DNA from: Triangularia verruculosa
Taxonomy: Eukaryota; Ascomycota; Sordariomycetes; Sordariales; Podosporaceae
Reading direction: 5' to 3'
NCBI GenBank assembly: GCA_033296885.1
Contig: MU864006.1
Span: 36,377-100,376, forward strand
Length of the DNA stretch: 64,000 bases
Shown here in pieces: positions 54,630 to 64,000 of this stretch. The notes under the pieces are model-generated. The model saw nothing but the letters and a program-made list of their open reading frames with translations, did not search any database and was not told where the DNA came from. The number at the start of each line of letters is the position of its first letter. The stretch's first letter is position 1. A program made the position numbers and the translations under genes.

Positions 54630-56467
54630 GTTGTATAATGATGTTGGAAATGGGTGAGGTGGGAATGATACCAAAGGAGGATATACCTACCGACTGAACA
54701 CACAAGGCGAAGCGAGGCATAGCATGGACTACTGGACTTTGGTTTCCTGTTTCGGATTTTTCTTTCAGTGCAAGCCAGGTTACTTGTTACTATCTCTTGT
54801 CGCCACGCGGGTTGGTTTTACTTAAGGCGAGGCAATTTGATGATTCTGTTGCTCCAATTATTTTGGCATCCTCCATACCTGTGATCCGGAGCAGCCGTAG
54901 GGCTCGTAGTAGGACCCAGTCACCATCTGACGAAATGTGCTTAGGATGTCAAGTCTGCTACAACCGTGATGGGAATAATCTCAGCAGTTAGTGCCTCTCC
55001 GTGGTTGGGTCCCACTGGAGCGGGTTTCTTGCTCGCATGAATTGTTTCGACGATCATCTCCTGTCGAGTTCATGCTGGCGTGGCTGGATCTCCCGGAACC
55101 TGAAGGCTGCTGGAGCTGGGGGGAAAGGAGGGATTTTTATCAAACGTACCAACTGTTGCCGAGATTCCGGGGCGTTTAAATACGATGAGATTGTGATCAT
55201 TGTACGGATATAGATGTGATGCTGGTGGTTGCTCGGAGGAACATGTATGTGAGAATACTTTTGTATATTTGTATCACGTCTTCACCTGCCCAGAGCAGCA
55301 CCCCCGCAAAGCCAACCTCGGTAGGGGGTGTGAGCAGCATAACGAAAACGCGCATCGCCCCATGTTCTTCTTTTAGAGAAAGCCAGGCAAAGTTGGTAAG
55401 TAGCGTACCCCTTGCGGGATTGTACTGCAGTGGGCTGGCTGCGTGTAGGCCGAGCAACCAGTGTGAGAAGGCCTCTTATGTATCACAGATTTCCCATATC
55501 ACACGCTTTGTGTTCCCACGCCACTCTCGCCTTTTCCCCCTTCCCACCGACCTGAATATTGAACCTTCCCCCCCGTCGTGTGTTTCCCGATAAGTTTGAT
55601 CAAACGCCTCCGCATAATATATCGAAGGAACAAAAAAAGAAACCCCACAAAGCCGCGCGTTGCACACACACAAGGGGATTTCCCTTGTACCACCAACTCT
55701 CCCCCGTTCGTTCGAGAAAAAAAAAATGGATTTTATGGGCGTAACTTGGACATCAACAACACAGGGGTGTGGCTACCCACCATCAGAAACGTTTGCCTCA
55801 CCCATCCCACGATAAACGATGGGAATTTTGGATTTGAACCAGGTCAAATGTCTTGCTATCTACCTACCTAATGCTACATACTCTCTGGCTGACATACACT
55901 CGCCAACAAAAAAAGCCCAAGCAAGAAAGAAAAAAACAATTTGAAAAGTTGTACACAGCAAATTGTCTCTTTGAACAGTAGTAGCAGTAACTCTGAATCA
56001 GGAAAAAGCAAGAAAACCAACAGAAACGATGATGCATGCTCCCTTGCTCCTTTGCGCCCATGACTAACTTGCTTGTTGTACACAACAACTCTTTCGAGTG
56101 TAAGAACCACCCATCTTTGTACACTTTGTGGCCTTTGCTTTGTGCTTCGAACCACGCTTTCCCCCTCATCTAGCTTCCCCCATCTGAATGTACAGTCCTT
56201 ATATCCCAGATCCAAAGAAACATATTGTTGCATGCAACATCTCTCTCCCCTCCCTTGGCTCTTCGCTATATTGATCAATGCCTCCCCCCGCTCCCTTGCC
56301 TAAATGCATGAATGCTAGTTGCTTGTTGTCTGTCGAATAAAGTATTGTTCGATAAAAAAAAAACATAGTAATCCTCCTAAATATCATGTCGATATTGCTT
56401 GTTTGCGCCCATTCGTAAACATCGTGAAAAGGTGTTGTAATGACGAATCATAATTGAAATTGAAAAA
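54630..56467. other. Intergenic, no gene recognised
   Basis: About 1.84 kb between convergent genes. A/T tracts occur near 55719-55728 and 56355-56364. Open frames here lack domain content. Nothing else is seen. Confidence 0.5.
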
Positions 56468-57685
56468 TCAGGAGAGCTCGGCCATGACTTCTTCGCACAG
56501 CTCCTCGTACCGCCTTGGGTCAAATCTTTCCCTTTCCCAGTTGATCTTCCGTAGCCTTTCAATCCGGGCCTGCTTGTCCAGCGCTCTGAGCTCTTCGGCT
56601 GCGCTGTTTAATCTAGCGCGGACAGCTGGGGGAATGATTGGTGATGGTGGCGAGCGAAGCCACTGGTCCAGGTTGGCGGAGTGGCGGTTGAGTTGTCTTC
56701 GGAGACCGGAGAGGTGCTCACAGCAGCGGTCGATAGTCTGGGAGATCATGTAGGCGCTTTCGTCATCCTCTTCTGACGTCTCCGATGGTGATGATGGCGA
56801 CTCGTGCTCGTCTTCGCTCTCGTGAATGGTGTGCAATGGGTATTCGACCTCCTGGAATCTATCTTGAAACTTGGGGCTTACTGGGAGGTCTGGGAGTCTT
56901 TGTTGGAGCACTGGCGAGGAAAAGTAAAAGTCGTCGAATCCGAGTGTTGGTGAGTCGGGACGGATCATGGGCTCCGGGATCTTCATTTGAATAGGTTCCT
57001 CCTTTGGGAGTGAGAAAGACACTTTCTTGACTCGCTTAGGCGAGTTATCCCTGCTAGAAAGATCTTCACAAGATGAAACAGACTCGATGGGTGTCTCTGG
57101 GGTCCAAGCTCGAGAGCTGATGGAACTTGCTGGCGAGTGGCAACTTGAGCCTCGTGATGACATGGATGAACTTGATCGTACTTTGCTGACAACGGATTCT
57201 TCGGCAGCGTTGATGAGCGCAGACGCGCGATTAAAATGGTTGCGAGCCTGGTGTAGGAGGTCTGTCCGGTGCGAACTGGATGGGAGAGGTCGGGCGAGGA
57301 TTTCCAAGGAAGTGGCGGCATAAAAGTGAAGGTAAATTAGATATACCGGTTCGACCTGAGACTTGTCCTTGATGCCGTTGATAATATCCACACATCTTGC
57401 CGAGCAGGCCCTATACCTCTTGTCCATGTGTTGTCTCTTGATCTCAGCGATGGCCTTCTTCCATTCTGCCGATGAATATGGGATTATAGGAAGAGGCGCC
57501 GGTGCAGGAAGTGAGAAGCGCTTGACCGGTTTTGGCCGCTTCGATTGATAGCTCTGCCATGTGTCGGTATTCTGAGTTGACTGACGTCTAAGTTTTGGTG
57601 CTGTCTGCGACGTTGGTGACGTGGTGGGCGGTGGTGGCAACCAGCTCGCTCTGTTGCCGAGCATCAATGGAATGAGTCCGGGCAT
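56468..57685 (-). CDS. Unrecognised protein, single exon, 405 aa
   Basis: One long open frame with clear coding character. Residues about 70-165 form a compact helical region (SSAEWKKAIAEIKRQHMDKR, CSARCVDIINGIK, PVYLIYLHFYAATSLEILAR, LLHQARNHFNRASALI) resembling a TPR-like helical repeat. The middle (170-300) is Ser/Pro-rich with acidic patches and likely disordered. The C-terminal 100 residues are helical again (MISQTIDRCCEHLSGLRRQL, RARLNSAAEELRALDKQARI) and end RYEELCEEVMAELS. I know no function; the architecture is common in fungal proteins of unknown role. The start MPGLIPLML is the first Met of the frame. Confidence 0.8.
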   Translation of the reverse strand: MPGLIPLMLGNRASWLPPPPTTSPTSQTAPKLRRQSTQNTDTWQSYQSKRPKPVKRFSLPAPAPLPIIPYSSAEWKKAIAEIKRQHMDKRYRACSARCVDIINGIKDKSQVEPVYLIYLHFYAATSLEILARPLPSSSHRTDLLHQARNHFNRASALINAAEESVVSKVRSSSSMSSRGSSCHSPASSISSRAWTPETPIESVSSCEDLSSRDNSPKRVKKVSFSLPKEEPIQMKIPEPMIRPDSPTLGFDDFYFSSPVLQQRLPDLPVSPKFQDRFQEVEYPLHTIHESEDEHESPSSPSETSEEDDESAYMISQTIDRCCEHLSGLRRQLNRHSANLDQWLRSPPSPIIPPAVRARLNSAAEELRALDKQARIERLRKINWERERFDPRRYEELCEEVMAELS

Positions 57686-60600
57686 GGTGGGCGATGATGA
57701 TGATGTGGCTGTCCAAACTGGTCGGGAGTCCCGACGGGTGATGAGTCGAAGATGGATGAGCCTTCCAGGGAGCTGGGTGAGAGAAAGCTGAAGTGAAACT
57801 CCCCACGCGCAAGGAGACCAGGCCGATAGATATTAGTTAGGGCGGTTTGACAGGCATGCGCCCTGCTTTGGCTGTAATGAGAGCCGAAGGGGCCACAGGA
57901 GATGGCCGAACGCGACGCTGATGGCAATTCCCTTTCGGTAAATGAGTGAATTTGCGACAGGGAGCCTTGAGATGAGACGAGTGCTTGACAGCTCTTGACA
58001 GTTGACTGAGGGTCCGGGAGAGGGTCCGGCGGGATTTTAGCTCTTCCCAAGCAAACGGGAGTCCAAGCTTCTGGAAGCTCTCTTGGTAAATTGGATGTGA
58101 TCCTCTGTCGATTCTGGAGCTGCGTCCGAAGTCCCCGGGGCCTAGATTCGGCAACGGAGGTCGCGGGACTCACACAACACGGCACTGCGCTGCACGGCGG
58201 AGGTCGGATGGCCACTGATGTCCAGTGCTGCGAAACGGGGGTGATCGCACACGACCCAGGCTTTTGGGTCCGGTGTCAGGTGAACCGGCCGTCTGGAAAT
58301 ATTAGGCTGTTCCGGGACCAGTTTGCCAGACTGTTTTGGGCGCCGGCAATGGACTGTCAGAAACACGGGGTGAGGTTGTCCAGGCGGCTGAATCGATCCG
58401 GGAAACGTCAAGGAGTGGATTTCAACGTCGACCAAACGCGTCGCTGCAGCCAAAAAGTGTCGGAAACGGTGGATGGGACGAAGCTGAACAAACACACTGG
58501 CGGTGGAGAAAGAGCGAATATGGTCGAACGAGTGTTAAGCCAGGTGATGAAGCAACGGTAAACCAAGTTCCTTCCAGAACAAGATCAAGTGGGAAAGGGA
58601 GACTGTGTCAGGGAAGAGAGCGAGGGGATTCATTTTTTATTATTATGGCACCACACGCACCCACGCACCCACGCGCGCGGCCACTCACTGGCACACGCAG
58701 AGTGACAGGAGGCGTCATCTTGTGCCTTCCTGGCTGCATGACGCCAGAGAAATCGGCGCAATTTTTCTGCAGGCCCAGCAGGGAAAACAGAGTGACACCA
58801 GTGGCTGGACGGTGCCGGGTCCAAGGGAGGGCTCGTGCTGCGAGCTAACATTCCTGCAGGGGCTCAAGCCCGGGTCCCATTCCCCTGAGCCCTAATCCTG
58901 AAGCGGAATAGCAGAGCTTTCACCCCTGAGAAAGATCCTCTACGAACCCTGCTAGCTCTGGAATTTCCCCCCTCCCGGAACACAACGCGAGTGGACAGCT
59001 TCATCGACGGCGTGGGTGCCTCTGTGTTTCTTTTCTTCTTTTGATTCTCGGGCTTTCTTCGTTATCTGGTTTTTTATCGTGTCTTGTCTCGCTTTGGGAC
59101 CGCGATCTGTGTCACCAATGGCAACGCCGAGAGGCAACACGCTGCTGGGCTGGTGTTTCTCAGACTGTTTTCCGGTATCACAACAGTCGCTTGACTCTCA
59201 CGGAGACACGAGAATCCAGGGTGTTCTCGTGGCATAGAATGGCTGATTTTACGGATGTGATGGTGGTGATAGCGCCGCAGTGGTACCTCAGCACCTCACT
59301 CATCCGTCCGAAGGTTCGCTCTCTTGCCTGTCTACGTTTGCTATCCAATCTCTCTGGATCATCTCAACTTTAGAGACAAGGTCTGTTCGCTGTCCTGTCA
59401 ACAACGGAAATGTTTTGTTTGTCTTCCCACGCCACATGTCGTGAAAAAAACCGTTTGCATCGTGTTGTCTGTCATCTCATGTCACTGCTTGCTTCTCATC
59501 CGAGCGCCACACCCGCGCAAATCTTGCCAATCCTCATCACATCATTTCAATCTTTGCTTTGCTTCCATTTCCACGTCCCTCCCCATTTCAACCTAGTGTA
59601 ACCCCCATTCTTTTCTTTATTTTTAGCTCTCATTTGACACTTTTCCATGTCTTTCATATCCATGGTAAAATATTGACCATCATCATTTTGGTTTACATCT
59701 ACCATTCCTTCATGGGACTGAACCAACAGTGAGATTTCGTGCAACCTCCCAATGTCATGCAAAACCCTTGCAACCTGTTCTCACAAATAGACAAGACCTC
59801 CAGACTGCAGACGAGACGGGAACTCCCTATCAAAGACCTTCGCAACCAAGCATTATCACAAGGTCGTATCAACAAGCTCACAACCCACCTCCCCACTGAT
59901 GAACACACTGACCAGCGACATGGAACAACAACCCCGCGCCTCGGTGTAACCTTGCCTCAACTCACTTGATGAACGCTCAGCAAAGATGGAGGGGTAACTC
60001 AACTCCCACGGCACAGAACACAGCAAGAAATTAAACACCTATCTACGGCCCAGCAATGAGGGCCATCAGCTAGAGGAGCAGGGAGATGATGATATTCAAT
60101 ACATAAACATCGAATCTCCTTTGACCATCATGTGAGTTTTCTGGGGCGCCTATGAAGAGATAGATATCTCCCAAGGAGGAGGGTATACCACACTCCCATC
60201 ACCCTCATCACCCTCATCACCACCATCACCCTCCATCGGTCACAAAGCGACATCTCAATCCTATGAAGTCAAAACACCTATGTAGAGCTATGACCATCAC
60301 GTAGCCAAAACCTGCATGCAAGCAAGCTGCACGCCTTCAACCGAACTGCCTGCACTGACCAGTCCCCATCATCCTTGCACCGCTATGACCCCTGCCAAGC
60401 AACCACCGCTTTCTTCCCCAGAAGCCCAAGCACCAAAAAAACACCACGGCCTTGTGTCGCAGGTTTTGCGGGGGACCCTTGGTGAAAAGGCATCATCGTG
60501 ATGGCGATAGCGTCTCAGATTGGCAGCACTAGGTTGCGTGGCGTACCTCGACAAGATGCGCTAGAACGATTCGAGGCTCAGGGCCGCGCTCTGGTGTCAA

Positions 60601-60722
60601 AGAGAGTTTAGGCAGTGGAAGAGAACTTCTTGAATAGCTTCAAAACCGAAAGGCTGTCTAAATCCCGCTAGGCATCCCAAACTTTTAAGTAATTTTTATT
60701 CTTTTGTTCAGCACAAGATTGT
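57686..60722. other. Long intergenic region
   Basis: About 3 kb. It contains a CACC/CACGC-rich patch (58645-58700) and a tandem ATCACCCTC-type repeat (60197-60236, about four imperfect copies). I see no recognisable protein, tRNA or snRNA; a TPP-riboswitch-like word near 58926 does not extend into the required fold. Confidence 0.5.
60197..60236. repeat. Short tandem repeat, ATCACCCTC-type
   Basis: Imperfect tandem copies of a nine-base unit, about four in a row, in non-coding sequence downstream of the histidyl-tRNA synthetase gene. Confidence 0.85.
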
Positions 60723-63150
60723 TTAGTTTTCGGCCTTGACCTCCTCAGTCTGAACTGGAGGAGTAGGTGTTACCTCACCCTCCTTTTCCTTCGCCTGCTG
60801 CTCAACCTTGACATCCTCCCCCTTGATCCCACCCACCACTCTGAGCCCCTCCGCCTGCTCGATAATCGCATCCAGCTGCTTCTTCCTGTCAATACGCACC
60901 TGCACCTCCTTGGCCAGGTTCTTCAGGTCAATCAGCTCTCCCTCCTTCAGAGGGTGATCCTCGGGGAGACCCATTTCCTTGATCTTAATCTTGCCCTGAG
61001 CCAACTCGTCCTCACCGAGGATAAGCGCAAATGGCACGCCATTGGCCTCCGCAGCCTTGAACTGATTTTGAAGTTTGGGCTTGACCTTGTAGAGGAATTC
61101 GGCCTAATGGACACAGAGTTGTTAGTGTACGGTGATGGACATGTTAGTAAAAGTGGTGGTAATCTTACCTTGATGTTAGCGTCCCACAAACGGGCCGCAA
61201 TCTCACTTCTCTCCTTCAACAAGCCAGTAAAGTCTTTACCACCACCAAAGGCCATAACGAAGACATCAACTTCGTTTTTCCTCTCCTTCTTGGCCTGATT
61301 AGCCCGCATGATGGAGAAGATGCGGTCAATACCGAAGCTGATACCCACGCAAGGAACTTGCGTCTTGCCAGAGAACATGCCAACGAGGTTGTCGTATCTT
61401 CCACCAGCAGCAACAGATCCAATGCCTACTGTGGGGTCGTCAGAGCGATCCTCATCCTCACCAGCCTTTCCCTTCTTCTTCTTGGACTTCTCAGCATCGG
61501 CCGAGGCGGCAGAAACCTTGGGCGCTGACCCTTCGGTGACAACCTCGTAGATAACTCCAGTGTAATAATCCAGACCTCTGGCTAGTGAGAGATCAAAAGA
61601 GACGCTGTGGCCGGCGTTGAAGGCGTCCAGGTAGGTGAAGAGGAGATCCATGTCGGCGAAACCTTGTTGCATAGAGGCATTGGCAGCCAACTCTTCGTCC
61701 TTTTGCAGCTGCTCAAGCAGCTCCCGCTTGCCCTTGAGCACGACATACTTGCCGATCTTGTCGGCAACCTCTGGCGCAAGCCCCTTTTCTTCAACCATCT
61801 CCTTGCGAACATCCTCCCATGGCATCTTGTCGAGCTTGTCCACAGCGGACGAGATAGGGCGGATGGAAGCATCCGGTACACCGCAGACCTGGAAGATACC
61901 GTCGAGGATCTTGCGCGAGTTGAGCTTGATGGTGTACTTTCCTTGCCAACCTAGGCCTTCGAAGACCTCGTTGATGATTCTGATCTGATCGAATGTCAGC
62001 TGTGGCCAGCCAGCACCGGTACAAGATACCCACAATTTCAGCATCTGGGATCATCGGGTCATAGAGTCCAGCGATGTCGAAGCTACCCAAATGCAATTCG
62101 TTAGCATATGATAATGTGGTGTCATGAGTACCAGTAACCTATTAAATTCACATACTCGCATTGGTACTGGATTGGATGTTAGTCCCGACGATTTGAAGAG
62201 GTCAAAGAGGATAGACTGACAAACTCTCTCATACGGCCCTTCTTGACTGCAGGCTGATCTCTTCTGTACACCTTCGCGATGTGGTAACGTTTGATCTGAG
62301 ATACATCCTTGTTCATGGCAAGGAACCGAGCGAAAGGGACGGTCAAATCATATCTCAAACTACAGAGTTCACCACCCTGGTCGGCGAGATCATACTGCGA
62401 GATACCTATGTTAGCTATGTCTTCATGACGAAGGGCCGAGTTCGAGATTGACGAACAATGAGCTTGCTGTCCTCTCCATATTTCCCTGGTGAATGTGATT
62501 GTTTTGTCAGTGGTAAATCCTCGGCTTCGGCTAATGCGATCGTCGTTTCGTACCGGCAAGAATCTCTGGTGATTACTGTCAGCCAATGTGCCAGCAGAGT
62601 CAGTCAACAGTTGTAGCCAACATACCCTTCAACTCAAACACAGGTGTGTCGATTGTTACACCACCGTGGCGCTCTTTGTTACCCTGTCAGCCCTTGCTCT
62701 CATTCTCCTCACGCAAGATCGCTGGTTACACACTGAAGACGTTGGTGATGGTGCGGAAGATTTTCTCCCGGAGGACCATGTCCGAGCCGGACCCTATGAA
62801 GGTGCATCAGTATCAGCTCTAAATGGGGATATGGCTCGAGGGGTCGGTGTTGGCGCACAGTCTCTGGTGCCCTTAGGGGTCCTGAGATGAATTGGTCAGC
62901 TCACATGTCCGGACCTTGGGTTATATCATCCAGATTGGCTGGGGGGGCTGCCGTACTTGATCTCGAACTTCGGGGCCTTGGGAGCCATGTCTTCGATAGC
63001 GGGGTTGATGTCCTGGGGTCTTGGTGACGAAGTTTGGAAGTGCCGTCGAGATGCAAGAAGGGAGAGACAGGTTGCGCGAGGAGTCAATGTCGGTGCCAGT
63101 CGTCGGAGTGGTCGAACAGACCGGATGGCAAGTATCCACGAGCTCTGCAT
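60723..63150 (-). CDS. HTS1: Histidyl-tRNA synthetase, mitochondrial and cytosolic forms
   Basis: Class II synthetase charging tRNA-His. Exons on the minus strand: 63150-62957, 62881-62859, 62793-62734, 62673-62626, 62565-62554, 62485-62457, 62394-62221, 62166-62156, 62082-62034, 61984-61169 and 61103-60723, giving 598 aa. The first 54 residues are a basic, acid-free targeting sequence; the in-frame second Met (62988, MAPKAPKFEIK) would give a 544-aa cytosolic form, the same size as yeast HTS1, which makes both forms from one gene. Motif 2 lies around 168-185 (YRRDQPAVKKGRMREF, then QCDFDIAG), the His-specific RGLDYYTGVIYE near 336-347 and AAGGRYDNLVG near 392-402. A Lys-rich insert (about 368-382) and an extended acidic tail are present. 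Two exons are only 12 and 11 bases; the family sequence ELKEILAGKYGEDSKL and EFYQCDFD requires them. Confidence 0.95.
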
Positions 63151-63539
63151 TCAAAATGTGGCCGGGTGGGAATTCAGGCGCTGCGGGGTGACTCAATTGT
63201 GCCTCGCCTTGTTACAGTTGACAGGAAAACCTTCTGCAATGGCTGCAAGGCTGATGCTTGACTAAGATGCAGGAGGCGATTCTATTGGCTGTCTCAGGAA
63301 CATGGGGAGCGATAATGGGTGCTAAATCTTATCAATGGCCATCAATTGGTGCCCGGTTTTGAGAGAGTTTCCACTATAAAATGACCCCTCGATGTCTTCT
63401 CTGGTTACCTACCCTCCCCTCGGCGATGAACTTTCGTCGAACGATTCATGACCGGACTGCACTGTGGCCTACGCTTTAGTCATGCTCCATATGTTGCAGT
63501 ACCCTCAGTGAACACCACGACTTAGGCCCTGATCGGCTC
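63151..63539. other. Upstream region of HTS1
   Basis: Promoter side of the synthetase gene. A TATAAAATG word lies at about 63375. No gene is seen. Confidence 0.5.
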
Positions 63540-63850
63540 GCACGTAACACCCGCGCGGCGCATTTATCCGGTAGGATTAATAAATTTAACTCTTTACTTT
63601 TCGATACGCCATCCCCTTTTTAGTAGTAAATTTAGCCTATATAAGAGTTTTTATCGTCTGGTATATTTTTTACTGTATATATTATAAATATTTAATATAC
63701 TTTTTCTATAAAACCTTCGGAGGTACCTAAATAAACCTAATTACTAAGGAAGTAAAGTTTTTAAATTATATTATAAAGGTAGTATAAAAGGAGTTTTAAA
63801 TAGCTATTTTATACCGTTAAAAGTTATTTTTTAATATAATTGTTAACGTA
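63540..63850. repeat. AT-rich, RIP-like degraded sequence
   Basis: About 310 bases made almost wholly of A and T with many TA and TTTA words and nearly no CG, in sharp contrast to the flanking gene DNA. This is the pattern left by repeat-induced point mutation on transposon copies in Sordariomycetes. No reading frame or element family can be recognised. Confidence 0.75.
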
Positions 63851-63851
63851 T

Positions 63852-63967
63852 GGCACATAATAGGTGCCGGGTAAGACCCAGGTGTTGAAGAGCCGAGTAG
63901 GTCTTCTAACTTCTTCCCCAGAGACCTACTCGGAAGACATGCTCCTCAGGCCAAGCCTAACCTTGGC
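63852..63967. repeat. Cluster of four short inverted repeats
   Basis: Arms: GGCAC/GTGCC (63852-63868), GGGT/ACCC (63869-63879), CCGAGTAGGTCT/AGACCTACTCGG (63893-63904 with 63922-63933, exact) and GCCAAG/CTTGGC (63950-63967). They lie in a GC-balanced island at the edge of the AT-rich block, possibly the end of a mobile element continuing beyond the window. Confidence 0.6.
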
Positions 63968-64000
63968 ACTATACTATTATAGGTCTAGCGTAACCTAAGA

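Noticed and set aside
58926..58975. CTGAGA word resembling a TPP riboswitch
   Set aside because: The required second element (ACCTGATCTGG and GCGTAGGG-type sequence) is absent, and no thiamine gene lies nearby.

Overview
This window is nuclear DNA of a filamentous ascomycete. Every recognisable protein is fungal, introns are short (about 50 to 160 bases) with GTAAGT/GTRNGT donors and CTRAY branch sites, and the family set and protein similarity point to Sordariomycetes, most probably Sordariales (an inference from protein likeness, not a database result). The last 450 bases are extremely AT-rich with TA excess, which looks like repeat-induced point mutation (RIP). No operons, CRISPR arrays or bacterial elements are present.

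Layout. 1-2994: no gene recognised. 2995-10182: CGR1-type rRNA-processing protein, a coiled-coil membrane protein, and a PX-domain lipid-binding protein of the yeast YPR097W type, all plus strand. 11331-17269: mitochondrial succinate dehydrogenase flavoprotein (SDH1, plus) converging on the purine enzyme AICAR transformylase/IMP cyclohydrolase (minus), with an intron-bearing tRNA-Pro(AGG) between them. 18018-18174: U6 snRNA carrying a spliceosomal intron. 18678-23727: membrane-anchored GH125 alpha-mannosidase and steryl-ester/triacylglycerol lipase, both minus. 24911-30532: peroxisomal AAA ATPase PEX6 (plus) facing an SH3BGR/thioredoxin-fold protein (minus). 31481-38851: sparse accessory segment with a small basic/Cys-ended protein, a GPI-anchored Thr-rich wall protein, and two tiny Cys/His proteins sharing one metal-site-like pattern. 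38852-50818: FYVE-RING ubiquitin ligase, cytidine deaminase, LSD1-type histone demethylase with an HMG box, VPS33, and a UBE2W-type E2. 52941-57685: Ca/calmodulin-dependent kinase and an unrecognised conserved-looking protein. 60723-63150: histidyl-tRNA synthetase with ten introns and two in-frame starts (mitochondrial and cytosolic forms). 63540-64000: RIP-like AT-rich block and a hairpin-rich stretch.

Most genes are housekeeping and do not form one pathway. Several serve membrane traffic and lipid handling (PX protein, FYVE-RING ligase, VPS33, lipase, PEX6), but they are scattered and I infer no cluster. Coordinates of spliced genes run from start to stop codon and include introns; exon junctions were chosen by reading frame, splice signals and protein continuity, and I checked that each model sums to whole codons. 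The most notable items are the U6 intron, the two mini Cys/His proteins, the micro-exons and dual start of the histidyl-tRNA synthetase, and an 843-base ATG-free leader before the CaM kinase.
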